The notes under the pieces were generated by a model. The model was given only the letters and a program-made list of their open reading frames with translations. It ran no database searches and had not been told where the DNA came from. From Haplomitrium mnioides (Eukaryota; Marchantiophyta; Haplomitriopsida; Calobryales): a stretch of 59,251 nucleotides of DNA. The stretch is from NCBI GenBank assembly GCA_049999725.1, contig JBNGIS010034392.1:42730-101980 (forward strand), in the 5' to 3' direction. Below, piece after piece: positions 1-10,428 of this stretch. The position numbers were made by a program, and so were the translations under genes. The first letter of the stretch is position 1. Each line of letters opens with the position of its first letter.

Positions 1-1
1 A

Positions 2-478
2 TCCGACCCTGACGACACAAAATCACAAACAGGATATGTATTCCTTAAAGGAGGTACAGCTATTTCGTGGAAAAGCACCAAACAGACCATTACAACAACC
101 TCTACCAATCATGCCGAAATTATAGCTTTATACGAAGCAAGCAGAGAATGTATTTGGCTACGACAATTGATTGATTACATCAACTCCAACACGGGTCAGC
201 AACTTATCCAATCCCCTACAGTACTCTATGAAGATAATAGACCATGTGTTGATCAAATAGCCCAAGGATTCATCAAAGGAGACAGAATTAAGCATATAGC
301 CCCTAAATTCTTCTACACTCATGAACAACATGGCGAACAGATTAATGTGAAATGGATACCAAGCAAAGACAATAGGGCTGACATCTTCACTAAACCCCTA
401 CCTACTGCCCTACACAGGGCACATACCGAGGGCATTGGTCTACGAAGATTATCCGAACTCAACAGAAAGCAACATTGA
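2..478 (+). CDS. Copia RNase H, C-terminal part (5' partial)
   Basis: The frame is open from base 2 to a TGA at 476-478 and gives about 158 residues of the copia RNase H domain, which degrades the RNA strand of the RNA/DNA hybrid during reverse transcription. Visible motifs are GTAISWKS, then HAEIIALYEASRECIWL carrying the acidic catalytic position, LYEDNRPC with another catalytic acid, and the closing DNRADIFTKPLP typical of copia polyproteins. No stop or frameshift interrupts this piece, so this copy is less decayed than most neighbours. The integrase and reverse transcriptase that would precede it are outside the window. Family assignment is confident; activity cannot be judged. Confidence 0.88.
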   Translation, partial: SDPDDTKSQTGYVFLKGGTAISWKSTKQTITTTSTNHAEIIALYEASRECIWLRQLIDYINSNTGQQLIQSPTVLYEDNRPCVDQIAQGFIKGDRIKHIAPKFFYTHEQHGEQINVKWIPSKDNRADIFTKPLPTALHRAHTEGIGLRRLSELNRKQH

Positions 479-904
479 CATGTCATTTTCACATGGTTCA
501 ATCTCTGTCTACATATTATATCTCGCTTTCTGATATTGAGGATAATGTTTTAACTCTCGGATTTGTTTTACAGATACTCATCAACATCACGTCGCCACTA
601 CTGATATATGCATGGCTGATGAGGGCTCACAGGTTTTTCCATACAGATGCCGAGAAGACGTCAACAAGAGGAGCCAGCAACAACACAACACCTTCGACGA
701 CAATACAGCAAATAGATGCGTGAGGATTGGTTCCTACTTGTTTCATACAATCCATTCTTTGATGTAAATGCACTCGAGTGGTGGCACTCTTTCCCCCAGA
801 AGAAAGCAGGGGGGTTTTAATGAGACCACACTTGCAGAAGCATATAAACTACTATAGTCCTAGAAGTGTGACTGATAAGTTAGAACAAATCAGTCAAGGG
901 GGAG

Positions 905-1048
905 TGTTATAGGACTATAGGACTATGTCTATCTATACCCTATATATAGATAGGGTTACACACTCTCATGGAAAATGTACTCTATTCTATGGAATGAAGA
1001 TGTGCGGCGCTGCGTGACGAACGTGTGTGTCTAATCTATACGATAACA
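905..1048 (+). repeat. Short 3' LTR of the window-edge copia element
   Basis: It starts TGTTAT directly after the purine tract and ends ATAACA, giving a 6-bp terminal inverted repeat in 144 bp. It holds the TATA-like tract tatatatag near 950. The partner LTR is outside the window, so the boundaries rest on the PPT and the TG...CA ends. Confidence 0.65.
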
Positions 1049-1900
1049 CTACTAACGTAACTCTTTATTAGAACTAACACTAGCATATGTTACTACACTA
1101 ATTTTTGAACTTTCCACTAAGTAAATGAGGCACTTTCAAACTTTCAGAATGACGCCCTCATTTTTGAAATTTCAGCAAATGGCCTTCCTTTCGAACTTTC
1201 AGCAAAATCCCTTCGATCAATTTGAACTTTCAGCAAACGGGTTGTTTCAAAGTTTCTGCAGTGTCACGCTCTCGATTTTGAACTTTCAAACTAACGCCTC
1301 CTTGCTCGATTGATTTGCCCTTCCAGAACTACTTGCTCATTTCGATTTCGGATGCTTATCCTGCCAACCCTTGAATGCCTTTCACAACTTTCTCGATGTC
1401 TGATTCGGCCTTTCTTAAATTACTTGCTCGTTCGATCTTTCAAACCTTCAAAAAATTGCCTTTTTGATCAATTTGAGCGATGCCTTTTGCCAAATGTCAA
1501 ATTCCACTCCAGTGAATTCAATTGCTGCTTCTCTAGCAATTTGCAAATGCTGCTTTACCTGGTGAATTTATGAATGCTTCCTTCTTCAATGTCGAATGTT
1601 TCTTGGCAGTCTTCGAAGGCTTCTCCTCTAGTCGATCTTCCAATTCTACTTCAGCGACTTTTAAAGCATGCCTGCCAATCTTCAAATGATGCTCCTTTTC
1701 TTTTCGATTCCAAATTCTTCTCCAGTAATTCTGAATGTTTCCTATTGTCGAACGTCAATTGCTGCTTGAGCGAATGTCAAAGGCTGCTTCTACAATTTCA
1801 GATATTTCAGCTGTCGATCTTGGAATGCTGATCATGTGATCTTGAATACTTAGCCTGTTGATTTTAAATGATGCTTCAGAAAACTGACAAAATGCTGCTC
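1049..1900. repeat. Degenerate TTTGAACTTTC repeat region
   Basis: From about 1100 to 1310 a phrase like TTTGAACTTTCAGCAAA recurs roughly every 35 bp with drift. Looser versions (TTGCAAATGCTGCTT, TCTTCAAATGATGCT) continue to about 1880. Several small frames cross it, but their proteins are repetitive Phe/Leu/Ser-rich strings set by the repeat, so I call no gene. It may be the U3 of an old LTR that ends near 2135. Confidence 0.5.
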
Positions 1901-2135
1901 CACCGACTATACTCGCTTGCGCAACAAAGTACACACATAGTGGCCCATGCAATTTTCCTCGGAAAGTTCCCATGCGGCTGCTCAAAGATCTCCCATTGCA
2001 CCATCGAGAAGAATTAGTCCCATGAGTGACATGTAGCCTTTCTATTTCTATATATAAGGGTTTTGTACTTTACTCCTTAGAATACCATCCCCAATAGAGT
2101 TATAAAGCTACTACCTATCTTAATTTTGCCTCTTG
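1901..2135 (+). promoter_or_regulatory. LTR-like promoter segment with TATA box
   Basis: A clear plant-type TATA box (tatatataag, 2049-2058) lies downstream of a more GC-rich stretch (cccatgcggctgctc, near 1970). It is followed by a short leader ending near TAATTTTGCCTC. This layout is typical of the U3/R part of an LTR. No partner LTR or coding region is attached, so element identity is unknown. Confidence 0.4.
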
Positions 2136-2915
2136 GACGGATCTAGAATTTTGCCTCTTGGACGGATCTATTCTAAAGCCTCTCCTTGGCCATTTGACAA
2201 GTAATCTTGACAAGTAATCTCATCTAGTACACGATGTACTTTGACTCTCGAGTAGATATGTAGATCCGTCTAAAGCCTCTCCTTGGCTATTTGACAAGTA
2301 ATCTCATGTAAGACGCCATTTGACAAGTAATCTCATCTACTCTCGAGTAGATAGGTAGATCCGTCTAAAGCCTCTCATGTAAGACACCATTTGACAAGTA
2401 ATTTGACAAGTAATCTCATCTACTCTCGAGTAGATAGGTAGATCCGTCTAAAGCCTCTCATGTAAGACGCCATTTGACAAGTAATTTGACAAGTAATCTC
2501 ATCTACTCTCGAGTAGATAGGTAGATCCATCTAAAGCCTCTCCTTGGCCATTTGACAAGTAATCTCATGTAAGACGCCATTTGACAAGTAATTTGACAAG
2601 TAATCTCATCTAGGACACGTTGTACTTTGACTCTCGAGTAGATAGGTAGATCCGTCTAAAGCCTCTCCTTGGCCATTTGACAAGTAATCTCATGTAAGAC
2701 ANNNNNNNNNNTCTAAAGCCTCTCCTTGGCCATTTGACAAGTAATCTCATGTAAGACACGTTGTACTTCGACTCTCGAGTAGATAGGTTTGATGTAATCT
2801 CATGTAGGAAGTACAACTCTCGAGTAGATAGGTTTGATGTAATCTCATGAAGGACACGTTGTCCTTCTACTCTCGAGTAGATATCGAGTAGATAGGTTTG
2901 ATGTAGGGATTGGCT
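2136..2915. repeat. Minisatellite with CTCGAG-centred unit, spanning an assembly gap
   Basis: A unit built from the phrases TAGATCCGTCTAAAGCCTCTC, CCATTTGACAAGTAATCTCATGTAAGAC and CATCTACTCTCGAGTAGATAGG is repeated about eight or more times. Successive CTCGAG sites near 2254, 2343, 2425, 2509 and 2634 are about 82-90 bp apart, with one 125-bp step. Inner phrases (TTTGACAAGTAAT) are doubled in some units, so there is higher-order variation. The near-palindrome around CTCGAG recurs in every unit. Frames through it are repeat artefacts. Confidence 0.85.
2702..2711. other. Assembly gap (10 N)
   Basis: Ten N bases lie inside the minisatellite. The true copy number of the array is therefore not known and the gap length is probably nominal. 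Confidence 0.99.
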
Positions 2916-3160
2916 GGCCCTCGACAAATTAGATTAGTTTTACATTATTTTTCATTTATTTTTAATTATTTACTTAAATCACATCCTCTACATAAAGCCT
3001 TCTCTCCCACTGGCCAATTTTTTAATATATTTATATGCACTATTCACATTTATTATACACAAAACCGAAATATTACCACTTCACTCTTACTTCCTCTACG
3101 CCAAAAAGGAACCAATTCGACTCTTCTTGATCTCTTATCAACAAATATGCTCTCACATCT
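2916..3160. other. AT-rich spacer, nothing recognised
   Basis: This is AT-rich sequence between the minisatellite and the gypsy-4 LTR. I see no gene, repeat unit or regulatory motif that I can defend. Confidence 0.5.
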
Positions 3161-3933
3161 AAGGATTATAAAATAAAAATATCATTACATAAGTAGAAAG
3201 CTTACTTGACAAGATTTCCAACAAGGTATAGTACAATCTAATTGAATAAGTATTAAGGACATTATAGAGATTCGTTTAGAAGAGGTTAAAGAGAAGAAAA
3301 GTCAATTTGTTCCTTGACTTATTCTTTGAGAGAATTTTGAAGTATCATGTTAGGAATTGTTTGTAGGGACAAAGATAGGGTAGAAAAGTATTGGATCACA
3401 AGTTTCACTCCTCAAGGTGGAGATACTCGAGGAACACTTTTAGGATTTAATAATTAGGGAGATAATCACCATTGATTCTTTACCTAGGGTGATAGAATGT
3501 TTAGTTTTACTTCTAGAAATTATCTAAACTACTATATAAAGAGGAGAAGAAGAGAGTAGAAGAGGTGGAGTTAGGACTTGGCTTTTATTTTAGACTTTAG
3601 ACTTGAGAATTGTAAGAGATCTTTGAAGAAATGCTTGGAAGAGCTACTTTGAAGACTCATTGGAGAGCAAGCACTTGATGAGTGGTTTTACACAGAGTGA
3701 GGAGTTTGTTAAGAGTTAGAAGAGTGAGAGCAAGAGTGTTTTGTGTGAGAACATTTGGAGTAAACAGTGAGAATTCCAATATATTTTTTCTATTGAGAAT
3801 TACATTTGGTAGACTTTGTAGATTTTGTTGTGTATTGATGATTGCAGCCACACTTCAATGCACCTCTCATATTCAATGTGCACTCAATATCAAAGTCATA
3901 TGAGGAGAAATCAGCGAAGCTTCTAGCTTCACA
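3161..3933 (+). repeat. 5' LTR of gypsy-4
   Basis: It matches 9461-10194 from AAGGATTATAAAAT through to CTAGCTTCACA, where similarity stops and the PBS begins. It contains a TATA-like tract (ctatataaag, 3532-3541). The 5' edge is the point where the copies start to agree and is not a clean TG, so it may be off by several bases. Confidence 0.8.
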
Positions 3934-3937
3934 TTTT

Positions 3938-3955
3938 TGGTTCCGTTGTTCGGAC
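3938..3955 (+). other. Primer binding site of gypsy-4
   Basis: TGGTTCCGTTGTTCGGAC follows the LTR end after a short T run. It resembles the TGGCGCCGTTGCCGGGG-type PBS of plant Athila/Tat elements with several changes. The primer tRNA cannot be confirmed by eye. Confidence 0.55.
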
Positions 3956-4029
3956 CTCATTAATCAGAAGGAAAGAAAGTGGTGATTGGGATTCATCGAG
4001 CTGAATGTCAAGCAAGGACATGACGAGAA

Positions 4030-4274
4030 AATGGCCAAGAATTTTTGAGATTGTAAGGAGGATCCATAGCTCACCATCGCCATGCAACAATATTGAGTTG
4101 AAGAGATTCATCAATCTCATGAGCCATTACTTGTTTTTGATAAGTGACTTTGTTTATTTAGCAACACCGTTGTATCGACAATTGTATACTCCAACAGAAT
4201 GGGTTTGGACCTTAGAGCATGAACAAACATTTCATCAAATCAAGGAGAGAGTTCTCAATGGCCTCAATAGATGA
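4030..4274 (+). pseudogene. Misplaced gypsy RT/RNase H connection fragment
   Basis: Between the PBS and gag of gypsy-4 the frame reads ELKRFINLMSHYLFLISDF, then ATPLYRQL and EWVWTLEHEQTFHQIKERVL. This is the segment after the RT palm of gypsy polyproteins (ELRRFLGL..YYR..I..F...A.PL..LL, then W...C..AF..LK). It lies upstream of gag, where RT should not be, and gypsy-4 has its own RT farther on. It is therefore a fragment from another gypsy element, captured or inserted, of about 80 residues with no catalytic motif. Similarity is moderate; a frame of this length is unlikely to match by chance. Confidence 0.55.
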
Positions 4275-4419
4275 TTAAAAAATGACTATTGTCGTACGAG
4301 TGTTCATTGTAGCCAAAATACATATGCGTGAAAGATTGTTGGAACAAATTGGAGTGCAAAGAATGGAGCAAATTTTGGCGGATCCAAATCCATTTGTTTT
4401 CTTGATTCTAATCCAAGCT

Positions 4420-5420
4420 ATTTGTGAGGTGCATATTTTTGTGTTGTGGTAGGTGTGGTAGAAACGAGAAAGTGATCGAGAAACAACATCAAGCTATCCA
4501 ATCAAGATGGGCAAGATTTCGGTCTTCTATGGCAAAGAAGATGAAAATATGGAGGACTATCCACTTGATTTCAAGTGCGCTTGCATTGGCAATAGTGAGA
4601 AGCGACTAGATGATTGGTTAGTGTTGCTACCCAAAGTTCTTGAACGTGAGGCTTTTCGATGGTACAAAGAGCAAAAAGGAGAAATTCTTGAGTCATGAGG
4701 TAGTTTGACAAAAGCTTTGGTGAAAGAATTTCTCCCAACGTAGAGCTATAAGAAACTTCTTCAAGAGATAACACACTTGAAACAAGGAGAAAATGAGAAA
4801 GTACGTATATATTATGAGCGAGTAGATCACTTAGAAACTCAATTTCAAAATTTGTTGTGAGAAAGTGGTGAGGATGTGGATTCTCTCATGGTGGGCATTA
4901 CGGAAATATTGGCCAAGCATTTTATTTTGGGGTTGAAACTTGAAATTTTAGAAAAGGTAAAACACGAAAAGCCAACTACTTGAGCGAAGTCTTTGAGAAT
5001 TGCTTTTAAGGATGGAAGAGAGCTTGGAGGATGAGCAAGAAGAGAAGGTTGTTTTACTACCAACAATTGCACAACCCATAACGGCAGTAGTGGCTCCTCT
5101 TCCACAAGCTTCAAATCCACCCATGAGTGAGGTGTTAATATTGATCGAACGCTTCAAAAAGTTGAGTTTGAATCTTGTGTAAGCTTGGGAGAGAAGGCAT
5201 GAAAATTGACCTAGACTTTATGGAGGGGGGTCAATGCAACAAGGAAACTTAGAAAACATCACATGTTTTGGATGAAGAGGAGCGCACTTCATCCGAAATT
5301 GCCCAAATCGAGGGAATAGTGTGAGTGGAAACGGTGGATGAGGAGGTGGTAATCAAGCTCAAGAAAGGGTCGTCGTCTCAATCGACGTTGAAAAGGTTCC
5401 CCATGGTGAGGTGGGAGGGA
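4420..5420 (+). pseudogene. gypsy-4 gag, broken
   Basis: The frames carry a retrotransposon gag signature: DYPLDFKCACIGN, LEREAFRWYKEQKG, LVKEFLPT, YYERVDHLETQF and LILGLKLEILEK-like text in order across about 300 codons. Near 5256-5300 a zinc knuckle is recognisable (CFG, a stop, then RGAHFIRNCP), which in gag binds genomic RNA during particle assembly. At least five in-frame stops (for example before SYKK near 4741 and in the knuckle near 5276) prevent translation. Domain order fits a gypsy gag directly before protease. Confidence 0.75.
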
Positions 5421-5437
5421 GTTCAAGCAATCGATGA

Positions 5438-6300
5438 GTGGATATGTTGGCTCATGAAAGGAAGCAAGTTCGAGTAGTCGAGGAGACTATGGGATCGAAA
5501 CCATCACCAAGTCAAGAGAGGCACCATGATGTGGATATGACCAAAAAGCCAAGTAAACCGAGAAGGCGATTGGGGATGGAAGACTTTTCAATTTCTATGC
5601 ATCAAAAGAAGTACAATGTGGTAGAAGAAATTGAGAGCTTACAAGCCAATATCATGGCGGGACAATTAGTGGCAATGAATCCAACGTTGCAAAGGGAGCT
5701 ACGTAGAGGTTTGAGCACTAAACGACTTCCAAGGAAGAAGAAAATCTCCACCAACAATTTCTATGTAAGTGCCATGGATAAGGAGGTATGTGCAAGAGCC
5801 CAAAAAATTGATGTAATATATAAGGGGTATGTGGTTCCCAAAGTATTGTTAAATGGAGGTTCAGCGATCAATGCCATGTTGAAAGATTTGATAAAGAAGT
5901 TGGACTTGAAACTCACGAGGCCTTCAAGGTTTACGGTGGGTGTGGCCAACAAATCAAGAGTACGCCCACTTTGAGTAATTGAAAAAGTGCCAATCACGGT
6001 AATGAGAATTTCTATCTCTATCTCTTTTCAAGTTTTGAAAGAGTCGAGTTATGATATGTTGTTAGGAATGACATGGTTGCGAGTAATAAAGATCACATAT
6101 AATTGGCACAAGAATCATATCACCATTGGGTCAAGGACTCATCAAGTGGGAGTACCTATGGATGGCGGTGGTGAAGAAACGAGTGACTTGGAAAAAGAGA
6201 CCACCAAGTACATGTCTGATGATGATGAACATGAGAGTGATATTTTTAAGGTATGGCAATTCAAGAAGAAGCTTGAGTACAAAAGCATACATTGGCGGTA
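5438..6300 (+). pseudogene. gypsy-4 aspartic protease region, inactive
   Basis: An open stretch of 178 codons (5438-5974) has a charged linker and then KVLLNGGSAINAM. This is the retropepsin site in the Athila/Tat form (usually D-G-G-S-A-x-N), with the catalytic Asp replaced by Asn. A second frame (5987-6301) continues with SYDMLLGMTWLR, the second conserved protease block (ILG..WL). A stop at 5972-5974 and a frame change separate them. The protease would mature gag and pol; here it cannot be active. Confidence 0.72.
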
Positions 6301-7735
6301 GAAGAAGCGGAGCGACGAATCGCAATACTATGCTATGGAAAGGAAGTTACAAGTGAAGTAAAATGGAAGTTTGAAGAATTTTTTCGTAAGTATATCCATG
6401 TTTTTGCTTTTGGAGATGACGATTTGAAAAGGAGACACTTGAAGAGCATCGAATTAACTTGGAAAGTTCAGCCAAAGTGGTTCGACAAAAGCAATGGCGG
6501 ATGAATCCATCGATTGGGGAGTTTGTCAAAACAAATATCGATAAAATGAAGAAGGCGAGGTTTATCTATGAGGTCGACAATTTAGAATGAGTTTCTCCCA
6601 TTGATGTGGTTAAAAAGAAAAAATGGCAAGCTTCAAGTGTGTGTGGATTACAAGAAGTTGAATGCGGTAACAAAGAAGGATTATTATCCACTTCTATTCA
6701 TTGATGAGATTCTTAAAGAAGTGCTTGGACATGAATGGTATTCCTTTGGAGATGGATACAATGGGTGAAATCAAATTCCAATTGCATTGGAACATCAATG
6801 ATTGACAACATTCACAAGTACTTGGGGTAATTTTTCTTTTCGAGTCATGCCTTTTGGATTATGCAATGCATTGGTGACTTTTCAAAGATTTATGAACAAA
6901 ATCTTTGAGCCTTTCTTGGGGAAGTTTGTGAGAGACTTTATCAATGATTTTTGTGTATATGAGAGTAAGAAGGATCATTTTAACCACTTGGAGAAAATTC
7001 TTCAATGTTTGGATTTAGCGAAAGCGTTCGTAAATCCTGAGAAATGCATATTTTGTTGTCGAAAAGGAGTGTTGCTTGGATATATCATTTAAAATGATGG
7101 ATTGGATGTGGACCCAGAAAATATACTTAAGATTCAAGCCCTTTCTTTTCCAATCAATGTGACAAAGTTGCGATCTTTCTTAGGAATGGTAGACTACTAT
7201 CGTCGTTTTATTTTAGATTTTTCGGCAAAAGCAATGGCGTTGAACCACTACTTGAAGAAAATAGTAGAGCACTCATTAATATTTAATGATGAAAGTGCCA
7301 AGATATCATTTGAATGTTTGAAGAAAGCGGTGACAAGTGAGCTGGTATTAGTAAAACCAAATTGGAGTAAGCCTTTTCTTTTATTTATGGATGCTTTGAA
7401 TGTGGCTCTTGGATGCACTTTAACTCAAAAAAGACGAGGAGGGACATGATCATCCAATAGTATTTGCAAGTCAACAAATGGTAACGGCTGAGAAGAACTA
7501 TTTGGTAACCAAAGGAGAAGGTTTGGGTGTGAATTTTGGCATAAAAAAGTTTCATCAATATTTGTTGGGTGGGCAATTTACAATTGTAGCTGAGTACAAG
7601 GCTTTGAAATATATTTTCAATAAGCCTAATGCTGAGGGAAGAATTGCTAGGTGGAAACTTTTGTTGGCTGAATTCGATTATGGTATTGAAGATCAACCTA
7701 AAAGGAAGCATTTGAATGCCGATATGTTATCATGA
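6292..7735 (+). pseudogene. gypsy-4 reverse transcriptase and RNase H, broken
   Basis: Across several frames I read CVDYKKLNAVTKKDYYPL, FRVMPFGLCNALVTFQRFM, then FINDFCVYESKKDHFNHL at the catalytic loop, GYII, LRSFLGMVDYYRRFI, and RNase H text FMDALNVALGCTLTQ and EYKALKYIFNKPN. The loop has FIND where the family has a pair of aspartates (F/Y-x-D-D), so polymerase activity is lost as well as the frame. The first half (6500-6800) has stops; 7102-7449 and 7478-7735 are open. It would have copied element RNA into DNA. Confidence 0.85.
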
Positions 7736-9110
7736 GCATATGATGAGATTGGTCATGAAGTAGTTGAAGAGGCATTTCTTGATGAGAATATCTTTAATAT
7801 GAGTGTTCTACATGAAGAGTATTGTAATATCTATGACTCTTTGTTGGAAGGAAGACATTTGGAGGCAACGAAGCAACGCAACAAGGCCATCTTTGCTCGT
7901 AAGTGTCAACCTTATTCTTTGGTTGAAAATACTTTGTTTCAATGCTCTGATAGTCTTCTTTAAAGAGCGGTAAGCAAGAAAGAAAGCCAACAATTGATGA
8001 ATGAGGTTCATGATGGAGTGTGTGGTGGACACTTTGTGGGGAAAGTGATGGCATAGAAAATTTTAAATGGAAGGTACCATTGGTGAGATATGTTCAAAGA
8101 TTGTTTGGAGTTTTGCAAGACATGTGATATGTGTTAAACATTTGCAAAGAAGTCTACTTTCTTTCTCCTTTGCAATCGGTTGCACCTTTGGGTCCTTTTG
8201 AAAAATAGGGAGTTGATATTGTTGGTCTTTTGACTCCAACTCCCCAACAGAATTTGTATGTGGTGGTTGGAACAGATTATTTAAACAAGTGGGTAGAGGC
8301 TTGTCCTCTCAAGAAAGCTACATAAGAGGAAGTGGTGAGATTTCTTTACGAGCGAATCATCACAAGGTTTGGCTGCCCATTGGAGTTTGTGATGGATAGA
8401 AGCTCACCGTTTGTTAGTGGTGCCACTTAAGCAATGTTGGAGCACTTCTCCATCAAGCAACGAATGACTACATCATATAAGCTAAATGCAAATAGATTAG
8501 CGGAGTGGACAAATTTTACACTTTGTCACATGTTGGCGAAAGATGTGGATTTCGAGAGAGCTAAGCATACTTGGGATAAGAGGCTCCATGCAATTCTTTA
8601 GGAGTATTGCACAATAAGGAAGGCTTCAACTGGATATACACCTTTTTGCCTCACTTATGGTTTGGAATCAATCTTGCCTATTGAGTTTGATCTTCCTACG
8701 TTCAGAACTACAAGTGTAGAAAGACATGAAGAAGCAAATTTAGAGAGGGTTATACGAACTCGTAGCCAACAATTGATGGAGGTAGAAGAAGCACGTGTGA
8801 TGGCTGAGATCAATATTCACAAGGCTCAAGACCAGCAAAAGAGTATTCATGACAAGAGATTTGGGAAGAGAAGACAAATGGTGTTTCAACAAAGAGATTA
8901 GGTAAGGGTATTCGACTCCATTCAATATAAGCAAAATCAGAAGAAGTTCTTACCCAAGTACTTTGGACCTTTTGTTGTGCACATAGTATATTCTAATTAC
9001 ACCTATGACTTGTCTGAGTTAACATGAAGGCATTATGATTGTGTGAAGTATGACAAGATGAAACCATTTTACGCTCGCAAGGAAGAACTCACTCTAATGG
9101 CGGAGTGAAA
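7736..9110 (+). pseudogene. gypsy-4 integrase, broken
   Basis: After RNase H come an HHCC-like segment (LMNEVHDGVCGGHFVG, then CLEFCKTCDMC), a catalytic-core trace (GVDIVGLLTPTPQQN, then FVMDRSSPFVSGAT across stops) and a C-terminal part (FLTYGLESILPIEFDLPTFR, 8650-8705). The region ends near KPFYARKEELTLMAE with a stop at 9106-9108. More than six stops and frame changes are scattered along it. Integrase would insert the cDNA into the genome. The last 350 bp before the 3' LTR hold no gene. Confidence 0.75.
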
Positions 9111-9460
9111 CCTTCTAGGTAGGTAAAATGTGAAGGCATAGGATGGTTTTGTGAGAAATTTATTGTGCTTAAACCCCTGTCATATAATGGGATGCATTGT
9201 GATAAAGTATGGAGAAGACTTAGAAGTTATTAGAAGAAACTTAGATTTGATTGATTTTGTTCAATATGTGTAGATTTGAGTACAGAGTAAATTTTGTTCT
9301 TATTAGAAATGTTAAAAACTTGATATTTTAAAAAGGAAATATCATATTGTTCAAGTAGCTAGTAAAAATTTACAGAAGTGAAAAGCTCTTCTAAACCGAA
9401 AGTTATAACCGATCAAAGTTACAAAAGTGATCTGCCAAAAAGTCAAAACAGAGAGTATCA

Positions 9461-10194
9461 AAGGATTATAAAATAAAAATATTATTATATAAGTAAAAGG
9501 CTTACCTGAAAATATTTTTAATAAGGTATATTACAGGCAAATTAAATAAGTATTAAGAACTTTATAGAGATTCTTCTAGAAGAGGCTAAAGAGAAAAAAG
9601 TCAATTTGTTCCTTGACTTATTCTTTGAGAGAATTTCAATGTATCATATGAGGATTTTTTTGTAGGGACAAATACAAGGTAGAAAATTATTTGATAAATT
9701 GTTGAGATTCTTTGACAAGAGAAGCTCCAAATGAGAAGCTTCTTCTTGAAGAAGAAAACAAAAGGTGGAGATACTTGAGGAGCACTTTTAGGATTTAATT
9801 ATTAGGCAGAAGAGAGGAGAAGAGGTGGAGCTATGACTTGGTTTTCATTTTAGACTTTAGACTTATGAGTTGTGAGAGACCTTTGGAGAAGCGCTTGGAG
9901 GAGCTACTTTGAAGACTCATTGGAGAGCAAGAACTTGAGGAGTGGTCTTTCATAGAGTGATGAATTCGTTGAGAGTTAGAAGGGTGAAAGCAAGAGTGTT
10001 TTATGTGAGAACATTTGGAGTAAAAAGTGGAGAATTCTAATATGTTTTTGTATTGAGTACTTATATTTTGAAGACTTTGTAGATTTTATTTTGCAATTAT
10101 GATTGTAGCCACAATTCAACCCACCTCTCATATTCAATGTGCACTTAACATCAAAGTCATATGAGGAGAAATCGGCAAAGCCTCTAGCTTCACA
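9461..10194 (+). repeat. 3' LTR of gypsy-4
   Basis: It begins at AAGGATTATAAAAT like the 5' LTR and ends CTAGCTTCACA. Relative to 3161-3933 it lacks a block (the 5' LTR around 3465-3530) and has its own insertion near 9690-9760. Shared text such as GACTTTAGACTT and GTGAGAACATTTGGAGTAA makes the pairing secure. Confidence 0.8.
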
Positions 10195-10330
10195 AATCAT
10201 TGAGAAATGAGAAGAATTTCTCTGGCTGACGTTTTTTGTCCATGACAAGTTGAGTGAGTCTATGTGCTATCTAGATGCAACGTAAATTTTTTGTGCATTT
10301 TTGCCAAGCATGGCACTTGAATTTGAAGGA

Positions 10331-10428
10331 AAGTAATCTTATTTCAACCCTAAAAGTGACTTTCTACCACTTCCTTCACTCCTCGCTATAATCTTATAAA
10401 AAGCACAACCTTATACTTGTACTACTAC
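10331..10428 (-). repeat. LTR fragment of the gypsy-5 family
   Basis: GAAAGTAATCTTATTTCAACCC through AGCACAACCTTATACTTG matches the left part of the complete minus-strand LTR at 47990-48090 (AAAGTGACTCCCTACGACTT, ATAGCACAACCTTATGC). Only about 100 bp survive. Confidence 0.6.

Larger units (their letters stand above)
1..1048 (+). mobile_element. 3' end of a Ty1/copia retrotransposon
   Basis: The window opens inside a copia polyprotein (RNase H end, stop at 478). About 425 bp of 3' non-coding sequence follows, then a purine-rich tract (caagggggag, 895-904) and a short LTR that opens TGTTAT and closes ATAACA. The rest of the element lies upstream of the window. The reading frame at 475-723 in the tail resembles nothing I know. 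Order and polarity (RNase H, PPT, LTR) are as expected for copia; lineage is not resolved. Confidence 0.8.
3161..10194 (+). mobile_element. Ty3/gypsy element (gypsy-4), Athila/Tat-like, full length but decayed
   Basis: Two long similar LTRs (3161-3933 and 9461-10194) bracket a + strand gag, protease, reverse transcriptase, RNase H and integrase order. The PBS region just after the 5' LTR reads TTTTTGGTTCCGTTGTTCGG, a diverged form of the Athila/Tat-type signal. Every domain is broken by stops or frameshifts, and by eye the LTRs differ by clearly more than 10 percent plus indels, so this is an old insertion. No target-site duplication was found. Confidence 0.85.

Noticed and set aside
2610-2927. 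105-codon frame with repeated SNLSTRE text
   Set aside because: Crosses the minisatellite and the N gap; an artefact of the repeat.
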